Source: Gammaproteobacteria bacterium
Lineage (GTDB): Bacteria > Pseudomonadota > Gammaproteobacteria > Chromatiales > Chromatiaceae
NCBI GenBank assembly: GCA_020445405.1
Contig: JAGRGQ010000001.1
Coordinates: 141,112 to 205,111 of the forward strand
Direction: 5' to 3'
DNA: 64,000 bases
The first letter of the stretch is position 1. Every line of letters begins with the position of its first letter. Below, piece by piece: positions 9,477 through 19,206 of the stretch. Made by a program: the position numbers and the translations under genes. Under the pieces are notes generated by a model. The model made no database searches and was not told the DNA's origin. It saw nothing but the letters and a program-made list of their open reading frames with translations.

Positions 9477-10104
9477 CGTTATCCTGATTCTGCAAGGCTC
9501 AATCGAATGCCCGGTGGCAGCTTTGTTGAGCGGTTACGGAAAAGTGTACTCTGCCAGAATGACGCGATTTTTTCACCGAATCGATCGGGTTGCGTCGACC
9601 GGTGAAACAGCGGGTGGCGCCGCGGGGAGCTCTGAAACGGAGCCGGCTTGATAGCGGAGAGCAGAGTGGGGCGGGGGGCGCGGAGCAGACTGACGATCCG
9701 GATATACGGTTCCATTTTTCCATAAGATTCCGACACGATCGGCGTCGATCGGTTTTTTCAATTGCATTTGAAAAAAAAAGAGTGCAGCGGAACGCGGGAA
9801 ACTTTCCCTGCCTCAGGCACCGCCCCCGGGGAATCGCCGGCGGGAACATCCGACTTGGCGGATAAGCGAATACACCGCCACCCATACTTGCGTCTGATCA
9901 CTAAAATGTGTTTAATAAATTAAAATAAAAAATATTTATGTTTAATAAATGTGTATTTTTGGCCAGTAATGCAGCCTAGTATCACTTCGCGACTACCGCG
10001 GCGAATGAGAATCCGAGCGGTGCGTCGACGGCGCAGGTGTCGTTTGTTTTAACTGATATCCCGGCCCGTCCGGACCAACGTCCGTACCGGCCGGCTCAAC
10101 CAGG
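9477..10104. other. Intergenic region with AT-rich promoter-like segment
   Basis: 628 bases separate divergent pat and the Na/Pi transporter gene. Most is ordinary GC-rich sequence without a convincing gene on either strand. A 60-bp AT-rich block at about 9900-9960 carries an imperfect direct repeat (TGTTTAATAAA at about 9909 and 9938) and is the likely promoter zone for the downstream gene. No structured RNA was recognised. Confidence 0.5.
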
Positions 10105-11922
10105 GTGGATAATACGGTGCTGAAAAAATTTCTTCTCCCCATCATTCTGCTGGTGCTTGCATACGGTTTCTGGATAAGCCCCAATTTTAAGGCGATTGCA
10201 GCGGGCGTTGCCATCTTTCTGTTCGGCATGCTCTCTCTGGAGCAGGGATTTCAGGCTTTTACCGGGGGGGGACTGGAACGGCTGCTGCGGCGCACCACCT
10301 CCTCCACCGGCCGGAGCGTTCTGTTCGGTATCGTGAGCACCACGATCATGCAGTCCAGTTCTCTGGTCTCGGTCATCGCCATCTCGTTCCTCAGCGCCGG
10401 GCTGATCACGCTGGCTGCCGGAATCGGGATCATCTTCGGCGCCAACCTGGGCACCACCACGGGAGCGTGGCTGATTGCCGGCTTTGGTCTCAAGGTCAAT
10501 ATAGCCGCCTATGCGATGCCGATGCTGGCATTCGGCGTGATTCTGATATTTCAGTCATCCAAGTCGCTCAAGGGCATTGGATATATCCTGGCCGGGCTGG
10601 GTTTTCTGTTTCTCGGCATCCATTACATGAAAGAGGGTTTCGAGACCTTCAAAAACACCATCAATCTGGCTGAATACGCCATCGCCGGTTATCCTGGTGT
10701 GCTGATCTTTACCGGTATCGGTATCTTCGCCACTGTGGTGATGCAGTCGAGCCACGCCACGCTGGTGTTGACCATCACCGCGCTGGCAGCCGGTCAGATT
10801 ACTTACGAGAACGGGCTAGGCCTGGCCATCGGTGCCAACATTGGCACCACGATCACCGCGATCCTGGGGGCAATGAGCGCCAATGAAGGCGGCAAGCGGC
10901 TGGCCGCCGCACACCTGGTGTTCAATGTGGTGACCGGCGTCATCGCGATCATCTTCATCTACCAGATCGTGGCGGTGGTTGATGCGACCGCCGGTGCTGT
11001 CGGCATTGCACCTGACGATTACACCCTGAAACTGGCGGTCTTCCATACGCTTTTCAATTTGCTGGGCATCATCGTGATGCTGCCGCTGATGGGAAAACTG
11101 GTTGCCGGACTGATTAAATTCATCCCGGAGAAGAAGCCGGAAGTGGATCAGCCGAAGTACCTGACCGATGCATCTGCGGCATTCCCGGAGACGGCGCTGG
11201 AGGCGGTCCGCCTGGAGACCCAGCGGGTCTATGAGGCGGCGCTGCGTATCATCGGAGACGGGCTCGGCATGAGGAGGGAGGAGATTGTCTCCAGTCCGGA
11301 TCTGGAGGAGGCGGTCGCGGCGCAGCCTCGCGTGCACGAATTTGATATCGACGCAATGTATGAGAAACACATCAAGGGGATCTACAGCGCCATCGTTGCC
11401 TTCATCAGCGGCACTGCCTTCTCCCGCCAGGAGGAGCACTCTTCTGGTCTGCGCTGGCTCCGAAACGCCTGTACCCGTATGGTGGAAGCCGTCAAGGATA
11501 CGCATCATATTCAGGAGAACCTGATTGAATACGTCGACGCCGACAGTGAAAATCCGAAAATGAGAGAGCTGTACAACAGGATCCGGGTCCAGGTCGGACT
11601 GGTCATCCGCGGCCTGGAGGAGATGAGGGACTCCTCCACCGAGGTGGTGGATGCGCTCTCTCTGGACGCGCTTAAACTGCAGGTAAACGAGGAACAGGAG
11701 AGCATCAACCAGGTCATAGCCGAGATGATCAGCCAGCGCGCCATCACGCCCGCGATGGGATCCTCATTGATCAATGACAGCGGGTTCGCTTACGCTATCT
11801 CGGTGAACCTGATCGAGGCTGCGCAGAGCCTGTTTGTCAGCAGCGACCGTGATCTGGATCAGGCAGCACATGATGTCGTGCTGGATGAGGACGAACTCAA
11901 GCAGGTGCAGGCAGCCGGGTGA
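10105..11922 (+). CDS. Na/Pi-cotransporter family protein with PhoU-like C-terminal domain
   Basis: 605 residues. The N-terminal half is a membrane domain with the two inverted QSS repeats of the family (TIMQSSSLVSV and VVMQSSHATLVL) and paired glycine-rich GANLGTT / GANIGTT motifs. The C-terminal about 230 residues form a soluble helical PhoU-like region. The family takes up phosphate with sodium, or exports it in the YjbB type. The start is GTG at 10105; a second GTG at 10117 is possible. A small coiled-coil gene follows 115 bp downstream. Confidence 0.85.
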   Translation: MDNTVLKKFLLPIILLVLAYGFWISPNFKAIAAGVAIFLFGMLSLEQGFQAFTGGGLERLLRRTTSSTGRSVLFGIVSTTIMQSSSLVSVIAISFLSAGLITLAAGIGIIFGANLGTTTGAWLIAGFGLKVNIAAYAMPMLAFGVILIFQSSKSLKGIGYILAGLGFLFLGIHYMKEGFETFKNTINLAEYAIAGYPGVLIFTGIGIFATVVMQSSHATLVLTITALAAGQITYENGLGLAIGANIGTTITAILGAMSANEGGKRLAAAHLVFNVVTGVIAIIFIYQIVAVVDATAGAVGIAPDDYTLKLAVFHTLFNLLGIIVMLPLMGKLVAGLIKFIPEKKPEVDQPKYLTDASAAFPETALEAVRLETQRVYEAALRIIGDGLGMRREEIVSSPDLEEAVAAQPRVHEFDIDAMYEKHIKGIYSAIVAFISGTAFSRQEEHSSGLRWLRNACTRMVEAVKDTHHIQENLIEYVDADSENPKMRELYNRIRVQVGLVIRGLEEMRDSSTEVVDALSLDALKLQVNEEQESINQVIAEMISQRAITPAMGSSLINDSGFAYAISVNLIEAAQSLFVSSDRDLDQAAHDVVLDEDELKQVQAAG

Positions 11923-12037
11923 CCGTGCCGGGTCTGAAACATTGAATGCAGGGTCGGTTGGTTCATCGCGGCGCTGTCGCCACCTCTCCTGCCGCGTACA
12001 CAACACCAACCGTTGAACTGTTACAGGAGAATCTCTG

Positions 12038-12286
12038 ATGAAAAGAAAAAAATTACTCGAGGCACTTGCCGGCTGGCTGGACAAGGAAGGGCAGAAACAA
12101 CGCGACCACCGTGAAGAACTTGAGGAGCTTCTGGAGAAATTGAAGAAAAAAGAGACAAACCTGGAACAGAAGCTGGAAAAGGAAAAAAACAAAGGGAAGC
12201 ACAAGCAGTTGAGTGATGCGCTCAGCATCGTCAGATTGCAGTATGCCAAAGGGGTGAAAGTGCTGGAGGGCCTGCAACAGGATTGA
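12038..12286 (+). CDS. Small highly charged coiled-coil protein
   Basis: 82 residues preceded by AGGAG (spacing 8). Residues 20-65 are almost entirely Lys/Glu/Leu with heptad spacing (ELEELLEKLKKKETNLEQKL), predicting a long coiled coil. It has no signal peptide, Cys or known catalytic motif. It lies 115 bp after the Na/Pi transporter on the same strand and may be co-transcribed. I do not recognise a family. Confidence 0.65.
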   Translation: MKRKKLLEALAGWLDKEGQKQRDHREELEELLEKLKKKETNLEQKLEKEKNKGKHKQLSDALSIVRLQYAKGVKVLEGLQQD

Positions 12287-12597
12287 CCGGTATCCACTCC
12301 GGAGAGCACCTAATCGAAGAGCCTGCATCTGCCGGGCTCAACGATCACTCCCTCCCTGCCGACCCGCTTCGGACAGACTGCGCCGCTCCAAGGAACTCAT
12401 CCCGGTTTGCACCCGGCGGCACGCTTTTCCATTCGCATCCATGCTGGGGTATCCTGGGTGCGCACGCCGTACCTGCCGGATAGAGTATAATCAGCCGCTG
12501 TTTCACCAGAGAAGATCTGACGGAAAGAGCGTTGTCGGAAATCCCCGCCGGCCAACGTCAGTCCGATATCCACGCTACCGGTCAGGTTTGAGGATCA
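12287..12597. other. Intergenic region before the DUF389 gene
   Basis: 311 bases with no supported gene. A TATAAT-like -10 element occurs at about 12486 (gagTATAATcag), a reasonable promoter for the gene at 12598, but no good -35 was identified. Confidence 0.35.
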
Positions 12598-13590
12598 ATG
12601 CGAATCGTAGAGATAATCACCCATACGAAGCACTCGGATGCCCTTGCGGGCATTGCCGAACATTTTGAGGTGGATGAGGTCTGGATCGGATCGAAGAAGA
12701 CCGACGACAGGCGCAGCTTCCGCATGCTGGTAGACGATGAGAAGCGTCAATCGGTGATCGATGCGCTGCAGAACCTGCTTGCCGCGACCGAGAATACCCG
12801 GATCATCATCCAGCCGGTGGATGCGGTGATCGGGCAGCCCAGGGAAGCGGAGGATGAGGAGCGACAAAAGCACAAACTGGTTGCAGCCACCCGGGAAGAG
12901 CTCTACAGCCAGATCGAAAAAGGGGCCCGGCTTGACAACACCTTTCTGCTGTTGACGGTTTTGTCCACCATCGTCGCGACTATCGGCCTGATCAAGGACA
13001 ATGTCGCAGCGATCATCGGCGCCATGGTGATCGCCCCGTTGCTGGGTCCCAACATTGCGCTGGCTTTCGCCGCATCGCTGGGGGACGGCGAGTTCATGCT
13101 GAGGGCGCTGAAGACCAATCTCGCCGGTGTACTGCTGGCCTTCGTTCTGGCGCTGACCATCGGGCTGATCTGGCCCGTCGGTATCGACAGCCATGAGATT
13201 ATCTCGCGCACCTCCGTGGGATTGGACGACGTGGCGCTGGCGCTTGCATCCGGCGCGGCGGCGGTGCTTTCACTGACGACCGGGCTCTCCGCGACGCTGG
13301 TGGGCGTGATGGTGGCAGTGGCATTGCTGCCGCCGACAGCGACCGTCGGCCTGCTGCTGGGAAGTGGTCAGCCCGCACTCGCGAGCGGTGCCGCACTGAT
13401 GCTGGCGGTGAATGTGATCTGCGTGCTGCTGTCAGCCATGCTGGTGCTGCTGATCAGAGGCGTAAAACCCCGCACCTGGTACGAAAGGAGTCAGGCAAAA
13501 CAGTCGACGACTTTTTACTTTCTGCTGTGGGCAGGCCTGCTGGCAATGCTGATTGCAATTATTCTGCTGCGCGCACCCGATCCGCTCTAA
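12598..13590 (+). CDS. DUF389 (TIGR00341-type) membrane protein
   Basis: 330 residues. A soluble N-terminal domain of about 90 residues precedes a charged linker, then about six membrane segments from residue 117. The glycine-rich stretch IGAMVIAPLLGPNIALAFA and the LPPTATVGLLLG motif are typical of DUF389 proteins, widespread in bacteria with unknown transport substrate. It converges with the mechanosensitive channel gene at 13638 with only 47 bp between the stops. Confidence 0.85.
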   Translation: MRIVEIITHTKHSDALAGIAEHFEVDEVWIGSKKTDDRRSFRMLVDDEKRQSVIDALQNLLAATENTRIIIQPVDAVIGQPREAEDEERQKHKLVAATREELYSQIEKGARLDNTFLLLTVLSTIVATIGLIKDNVAAIIGAMVIAPLLGPNIALAFAASLGDGEFMLRALKTNLAGVLLAFVLALTIGLIWPVGIDSHEIISRTSVGLDDVALALASGAAAVLSLTTGLSATLVGVMVAVALLPPTATVGLLLGSGQPALASGAALMLAVNVICVLLSAMLVLLIRGVKPRTWYERSQAKQSTTFYFLLWAGLLAMLIAIILLRAPDPL

Positions 13591-13637
13591 AATCAGTGAC
13601 TGGGATCTGACTCCGGTATTTTCAGATTCTTCAAGTG

Positions 13638-15347
13638 TCAGCTCCGGTTGTGCAGGGTCAGCTGAGTAAATGGGATCTCCCAGTTGTTCTCGGTACAGGC
13701 ATCGACACACCAGCGCTGAATCGCCCGCCGCAGACGGTTGTACAGCGGTGCCTGCACCCCCTTGAAGTCAGCCAGCACCACCAGGTCCAGAGAAGAGGTG
13801 TTGGCGGACTGGAATTCAACATTCAGCTGGATCAGATCCGGGCCGTAGCCTTCTGCTTCGATTCTTTTGAGCAGATGCTCTTTCAGTATCTGCAGCATGC
13901 TGGTGGTGCTGATCGACTGCAGGTCGTAGCTGACACCGATTGTCTCTTTCAGCCGGAAATCGATGCTGAGGTTGCGCGGCGACTGGCTGAGAAAATCCTG
14001 GGTGACATAGGTTTTGTGCGCGCCGCCTCTCTCAACCAGTTCAACCAGTTCCTGGGAGATTCCCACGACCTTGCCCCTGACACCGTCGCTCAGCAGTACC
14101 CAGTCATCCTTTCTGCACGGAAACCACGGCTCATCCTTTCTCAGCGGTCTGGACTTAAGATCCACCAGCTGCTCGATAGCGATACGCTGGGTTATGCCGG
14201 CGTCCGGGTTTTCCAGCAGGCTGAAGATGTCGATCTTCTTGACCCGCCATGGCAGCGCCTCGTAAAAAATTCTCTCGCCTTCGCGTACCGATCCGATGTT
14301 CAGATAGATTCTTATCTGCTGCCAGTAGCGCGGGATCGCAGTCCTCAACGTCCACGCCGCACCCAACAACAGCAGCACGCCAAGGCTGAAAAGCACCCAG
14401 TCCTCGGCCACATAGAACACCACCATAGGTCCCGCAATCGTCAATACCACGGTGATGATCCGGTGCACCAGATCCATCAGCCTGATACGGAAACTCCGGT
14501 GTTCCAAACGGTATCCGGGAACCAGTCGTACAATCATTCTGTGGGAGAGACGCGACAGCAGCAAAATGACGAAAACCAGCAGCAGCGCCTGAGTAAGATA
14601 TAGTCCGCGCTTTTGAAAAAAGGTTTTCAGGTAGGTCTGTGATGCATCGGAAAACGAGGTCTCCGCACTCTCAATCCGGCTCAACTGCAGTTCGAGCGCC
14701 TGCAGTTGACTCTCCATGTTGGCCAGATGACGTTTCCAGTCGTCCAGAATATCCTGCAGATTCGCTTTCAAAGATTTGTCTTTCGCCAGCTCGAGCAGTG
14801 CCGCGACATTCTCTATTGCCACCCTGGCCTTGGGGATTCTTGTCTTGTAGAAGGTAATCTCTTCACGAATGTCCGACTTCTTCCGGACTTCACTGGTCAT
14901 ATGCTTCATCTCCCTGACCACGGGTTCCATCAGGGAGAGCATTTCCGCCTGGAGATTGAACTCTTTCTCCTGCTTATTGCTGATTGCCGCGAAGCTGATT
15001 CCGGCGGCGATCTCGACAAAATTATCCTTGACAGTGTTCAGTTCCTTGAGCAACTCCCCCAGATCCCGCTGCAGCTCCTTTTTTTCCGAGTCGGAAGGCG
15101 AGGAGCGGAGTTGACGTTCTATCTCCTTGATCTGTGCTTCCCGGTCAGCGCGCAGCTTGGTGAACTTCTGCAGAGTGACGAGGGTATCGTTAACATCGCT
15201 CTGTTCCGCGGTAGTTTCCGTCTCCTGCGCCCATGCGCTGCTATTCAACAGCAGCATCAGAGCGAAAATCACCACTCCCGGGAGGTAAGCGGTACGAGCA
15301 GAAAATTGCAGTGGAAGTGATTTAAACAGAAGCTCTTTTATCGTCAT
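13638..15347 (-). CDS. MscS-family mechanosensitive ion channel with long periplasmic N-domain
   Basis: About 569 residues from the ATG at 15347. A signal sequence ends in SSAWA-QE, followed by a roughly 180-residue coiled-coil-rich region (KEIERQLRSSPSDSEKKELQRD). Membrane helices follow, then the MscS beta domain (DDWVLLSDGVRGKVVGISQELVEL) and C-terminal alpha/beta domain. Such channels release solutes on hypo-osmotic shock. A GTG at 15413 would add 22 residues before the signal peptide and has badly spaced ribosome-binding bases, so the internal ATG is preferred. Confidence 0.8.
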   Translation of the reverse strand: MTIKELLFKSLPLQFSARTAYLPGVVIFALMLLLNSSAWAQETETTAEQSDVNDTLVTLQKFTKLRADREAQIKEIERQLRSSPSDSEKKELQRDLGELLKELNTVKDNFVEIAAGISFAAISNKQEKEFNLQAEMLSLMEPVVREMKHMTSEVRKKSDIREEITFYKTRIPKARVAIENVAALLELAKDKSLKANLQDILDDWKRHLANMESQLQALELQLSRIESAETSFSDASQTYLKTFFQKRGLYLTQALLLVFVILLLSRLSHRMIVRLVPGYRLEHRSFRIRLMDLVHRIITVVLTIAGPMVVFYVAEDWVLFSLGVLLLLGAAWTLRTAIPRYWQQIRIYLNIGSVREGERIFYEALPWRVKKIDIFSLLENPDAGITQRIAIEQLVDLKSRPLRKDEPWFPCRKDDWVLLSDGVRGKVVGISQELVELVERGGAHKTYVTQDFLSQSPRNLSIDFRLKETIGVSYDLQSISTTSMLQILKEHLLKRIEAEGYGPDLIQLNVEFQSANTSSLDLVVLADFKGVQAPLYNRLRRAIQRWCVDACTENNWEIPFTQLTLHNRS

Positions 15348-15486
15348 GGCACCAATACAATCGAATCCAATAAAAAAAAGAAACGCCGCCCGCCACCGTC
15401 GCCGGGAATTCACCCTCTATTTCCGGCAGCAGCCAGCATGAAGCCGAGTGGATAAACCGCCTGTCGATGGTCGGTGACTCCTCAGG

Positions 15487-16461
15487 TCAAAACCATTTCT
15501 TGCGTCGGAAAACGATGACCTGAATCACGATCAGGATGATCATGAAAATCACCACTTCGAGAAACCCGAGCGGGTCGTCCGCCAACGGTATGCCACCCAC
15601 ATTGACGCCGAGCAGACCGGTCAGAAAGCCAAGCGGCAGGAACAGTCCGGCGACCAGGGAGAGTACATACATACGCGAGTTCATCTGCTCCGACAACCGG
15701 CTTGAAAGCTCTTCGTAGGCAACGCTGGCCCGGTCTCTGGCCGAGTCCAGATCCTCCACATGGCGGGTGATGGTATCCGAGGATTCCCGCAGTTGCAGCT
15801 TGTTTTTCTTGCTTAGCCAGGCTGCGTCGGCGGCGCTGAGCTTGTTCATTGCATCGCGCTGCGGCGCGATGTAGCGGCGCAGCATGATGATTTCCCGGCG
15901 CAGATCGAGGATGTTTCCCCGACTCTCCTGGCCCATCTCCAGGATGATGTTCTCCTCCATGTCATCGATGCGCTCTTCGAGTCCGTTTATCACGTCGATC
16001 ATGCGCTCGATCAACCTTTCAGCCAGCATGGCGGTCAATTCACCGCCGGTACGCGGGCCATCGCCACGCTCGAGCGATTGAACCAGATCCGAGATGCTTA
16101 ACAGCTGACGCCGCCTGGTGCTTATTATCCGCTCCGCGGTACAGAAAAGGCGGACGGACACCATATCCTCCGGTTCCGATCCGGGATTGCAGTTGACCCC
16201 GCGCAGGCTGAGCAGCAGTCCCTCGTCAATCGATTCGCACCTGGGCCGGGTTTCGTCGGCGGTCAGCGCTTCCGCAATCAACGAATCCAATCCGCTCTCC
16301 CGCATCAGCCATCGGTGCGTCCCCTCCTGGGTAAAATCCAGATGCACCCACAGTGTGCCCTGATCGGGATTCCAGTTGCGGATGCCGGCCCAGTCCAGCG
16401 CTGCGCCGCCCCCCTTGCCATCCAGCAGAAAAGCGTTGAGAAGCCCATCATTTATCGTCAT
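15487..16461 (-). CDS. zntB: CorA-superfamily metal transporter, ZntB-like
   Basis: 324 residues with the CorA plan: a large cytoplasmic alpha/beta domain, a long stalk helix, and two C-terminal membrane helices ending in a basic tail RRKKWF. The loop between them is GVNVGGIP, close to the GxN signature and in the ZntB variant GMNVGG. ZntB members move Zn2+ and other divalent ions across the inner membrane. The symbol is by similarity; a Mg2+-transporting CorA is the alternative. Confidence 0.8.
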   Translation of the reverse strand: MTINDGLLNAFLLDGKGGGAALDWAGIRNWNPDQGTLWVHLDFTQEGTHRWLMRESGLDSLIAEALTADETRPRCESIDEGLLLSLRGVNCNPGSEPEDMVSVRLFCTAERIISTRRRQLLSISDLVQSLERGDGPRTGGELTAMLAERLIERMIDVINGLEERIDDMEENIILEMGQESRGNILDLRREIIMLRRYIAPQRDAMNKLSAADAAWLSKKNKLQLRESSDTITRHVEDLDSARDRASVAYEELSSRLSEQMNSRMYVLSLVAGLFLPLGFLTGLLGVNVGGIPLADDPLGFLEVVIFMIILIVIQVIVFRRKKWF

Positions 16462-16490
16462 CAGATTACCTCTTTACAGTGGAGTCCAAG

Positions 16491-17378
16491 CTAATCCAGC
16501 ATTTTTCCGGTCAGCAGGTTTATCTCTCCCAACAGCTGCTGGGTCTCCGGGGTTGCAAATAGCCGCCGGTTTTTGAGCTGGTACTTCAACGTGACCGCTT
16601 TTTCGGGCGGAGCGGACGCTTTTTCCATAGACGATCTGGTGGTTTCGAGGACTGTCATCGTGATATACAATCCCTGCCGCCCGTCCGCCAACCGCCCTTG
16701 GCGCATCTCCGTCGGAATCACCGATATGATTTCGTTCGTATGTGCGGCACTATTATCATACCAGCGCAGCAGTCGCCATCGGGTGATCTCCCGCTTCGAT
16801 ATCTCCATCGCCGATATGTGCCCGATAACCTCGCCCTGGGCCATATCCGCCTCGCTGCATACCAGCAGACTGCGTGGGCCCCTGCCATTGAAAACCAGAC
16901 AATCATTCAGACGAAAGCCTGGTTTGTAATAGATCAGTGACAGTGGCTGGTCGGGGTGCTTCGCGATCGGTTTCGAACCCGGAACAGCTGCAGCCGAACC
17001 GGGTAGAGGTGCCGGTTGGGCTTTTGCCAACAGAATTGCGCCACCGAATCCGGCGAAGTGCGCTTCGCAACCCGCGGTATCCACGATCCACTCCTCACCG
17101 CTGCCGGCACCGGTGAAACGACCGCGTATCGGAGGCCCGACTTCAAATCCGGAATCGGCACCCGCGTTTCCGGTAAACGCCGGGCAGGTGCTGCAAATCA
17201 ATCCACCGGCACGCTTTTCGAATCCGCCGTCGCCGCATACCGCACTGCCGATGGCCTGCATGTCGGCTGCCGACATTGCCGGTTGTTGCGCGGTGATGCG
17301 CCAGTCGTCCGAGTCGGCATGGATATGGCTCCATGTGCCGAAAACAAACAAAACTATAGTGCTGAGGGATCTGATCAT
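16491..17378 (-). CDS. Exported hypothetical protein
   Basis: 295 residues from an ATG at 17378 that has AAGGA 9 nt upstream and begins a signal peptide (MIRSLSTIVLFVFGTWSHIHA). The mature part has six Cys, with GLICSTCPAF near residue 60. No family is recognised. It lies 29 bp upstream of the ZntB-like gene on the same strand, so the two are probably one transcription unit. A further ATG eight codons upstream is less likely because it lengthens the signal n-region. Confidence 0.6.
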   Translation of the reverse strand: MIRSLSTIVLFVFGTWSHIHADSDDWRITAQQPAMSAADMQAIGSAVCGDGGFEKRAGGLICSTCPAFTGNAGADSGFEVGPPIRGRFTGAGSGEEWIVDTAGCEAHFAGFGGAILLAKAQPAPLPGSAAAVPGSKPIAKHPDQPLSLIYYKPGFRLNDCLVFNGRGPRSLLVCSEADMAQGEVIGHISAMEISKREITRWRLLRWYDNSAAHTNEIISVIPTEMRQGRLADGRQGLYITMTVLETTRSSMEKASAPPEKAVTLKYQLKNRRLFATPETQQLLGEINLLTGKMLD

Positions 17379-17473
17379 GCAGGCATTTCCTTCAAAAGCC
17401 AAAGTCAGTGGAGAACAAGGGTGATAAATGCAGTTTACTGCAATTACCGTTTCCGGCCGGAGGGTGGATCGGC

Positions 17474-18850
17474 CTACGGGTCGGATCGCTCAGCAGTTTT
17501 TCCGGAAGTAAAATAGAGCCAGAGAAATCCCGATACCCCAGCCAGTACAGATGCCAGGAGAACGCCGGTTTTAGCCATCAAAAGATCCTCGGCATGGTGG
17601 GCAAATCCCAGTTCCGCAATGAATATCGACATGGTAAAGCCGATGCCCCCCATCAGTGCGACGCCGACAATGTGCCTGAAGTTGACGCCGGAGGGCAGGG
17701 ATGTCATGCCCAGTCTGACGGCTATCCAGGTAAAGCCGGCGATGCCGATCAGTTTTCCAAACAGCAAACCGGCGGCAATTCCCACCGATACCGGATGCGT
17801 CACGATATTGCCGGACGATGACCAGTCGATCGGGATGCCCGCATTGGCCAGAGAGAAGATGGGAATGACGATGTAGGCGGATGGCAGATGCATCTTGTTT
17901 TCCAGGATCTGCGCGGGTGCCTGCACCAGCTGAACACCTTCCGCCAAGGCTTGAACCCGGGAACGCAGTTGATGGTTCCTGACGATATTCTCTTCGCGCA
18001 GATACTCCTGTCTGATCTGTCTCACCATCTCCCTGATCTGTGCCACGAAGCGTTCCGGATCGTATTTCGGGCGCATGGGTATGGTGAAGGCAAGAAAGAT
18101 ACCCGCGAGGGTCGCATGGACACCGCTTTTCAATACCGCGATCCAGAGCAACAGACCCAGCAGCACGTAAGGCAGAGGGCGCCGTATTCCACCGAGATTC
18201 AATGCCACCAGCAGCGTCAGTATGCCGGCTGCGAAAGCCAGTGCCGTGATATTGAGCGTTTCCGTATAGAACAGCGCAATGACCACGACCGCACCCAGAT
18301 CATCCACGATCGCCAGCGCCACCAGAAACGTGAGCAGATTTTTCGGAACCCTGTTGCCCAGCAGCGCAAGCGCGCCCAGAGCAAAGGCTATGTCCGTTGC
18401 CATCGGCACACCCCAGCCATCGAGGGTATGCCCTGTCGGATTGATGGCGATATAGATGATAACCGGTACCAGCATGCCGCCCAGAGCTGCAATCACCGGC
18501 AGCAGGGCCTGTATCGGATCGGCCAGTTCCCCCACCAGTATCTCCCGTTTGAGTTCCAGCCCGATCACGAAAAAAAACAGCGCCATCAACCCGTCATTGA
18601 TCCAGTGGTGCACTGTCTTGGACAACTGGAACCCCTCCATGCCGACGGTAAACGGCGTTCCCAGCAGGCGAAAATAGGCGTCACTCCACTGACTGTTGGC
18701 AAGATAGAGCGCCGCAATCGCACACAGCATGAGTAGAACGCCGCTGGTGGTCTGTCGATGGATAAAATCTTCCAGAGGCGTCAATACACGGTCGAAAGCC
18801 CGCTCCCACGGGGCGATGTACTCTTTTCCTCTGCCTGTCATTTTTCTCAT
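17474..18850 (-). CDS. nhaA: Na+/H+ antiporter NhaA
   Basis: 458 residues from the ATG at 18850; TTG at 18877 is an alternative start. It shows HHWINDGLMALFFFVIGLELKRE, the ATDIAFALGALALLG stretch and IVDDLGAVVVIALFY with the paired Asp that bind Na+/H+. A long cytoplasmic loop (about residues 275-330, rich in Arg/Glu) separates the halves. NhaA uses the proton gradient to expel sodium, fitting a saline habitat. Confidence 0.93.
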   Translation of the reverse strand: MRKMTGRGKEYIAPWERAFDRVLTPLEDFIHRQTTSGVLLMLCAIAALYLANSQWSDAYFRLLGTPFTVGMEGFQLSKTVHHWINDGLMALFFFVIGLELKREILVGELADPIQALLPVIAALGGMLVPVIIYIAINPTGHTLDGWGVPMATDIAFALGALALLGNRVPKNLLTFLVALAIVDDLGAVVVIALFYTETLNITALAFAAGILTLLVALNLGGIRRPLPYVLLGLLLWIAVLKSGVHATLAGIFLAFTIPMRPKYDPERFVAQIREMVRQIRQEYLREENIVRNHQLRSRVQALAEGVQLVQAPAQILENKMHLPSAYIVIPIFSLANAGIPIDWSSSGNIVTHPVSVGIAAGLLFGKLIGIAGFTWIAVRLGMTSLPSGVNFRHIVGVALMGGIGFTMSIFIAELGFAHHAEDLLMAKTGVLLASVLAGVSGFLWLYFTSGKTAERSDP

Positions 18851-18964
18851 GGTTAAAATCTGCTGATTAGCGGTCAAGTTGAATCCGACAACGTGCAGGA
18901 TAAATTGGTTTCATTGGATTTGAAACTGCAGTTGATCGGCCCCGGCAATTCCGGCGCCTGATTC

Positions 18965-19100
18965 ACCAGAACCCGTCTCATAATCCCCCACGGCAGTTTT
19001 GGTTTATGCCGCGACCCGGCGAGCGCAGTGCAGCCGATGCCACATCAGCGGGCCGCAACAGAGCCAGGTGCCGGAATCGCCCCCCCAGGGGGTTGCATCC
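18965..19100 (+). repeat. Diverged intergenic repeat, copy 1
   Basis: This stretch between nhaA and the large mechanosensitive channel aligns with 22385-22530: both begin ACCAGAACC, share CTCATAATCCCCC, and later carry ACATCAGCGGGC(C/T)GCAACA(G/A)AGCCAGG and CCCAGGGGGTTG. No coding potential is convincing on either strand, so this is a non-coding repeat. It accounts for most of the 329-base gap at 18878-19206. Confidence 0.65.
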
Positions 19101-19206
19101 AAAACTGCGGGGCATCCCCCGCCCATGCTGCAACAGGGTGCATCACTCTGCCGGATATCCGGAGCGTAACAGGGGTCCGATGGGTTTTCACCGGTAAGCG
19201 AACTGT

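Noticed and set aside
9499..9885. 128-codon minus-strand frame upstream of pat
   Set aside because: Low-complexity Arg/Ser-rich product with no similarity recognised; overlaps the putative promoter region.
13635..14603. 322-codon + strand frame
   Set aside because: Antisense to the MscS-family gene, whose domains are clear.
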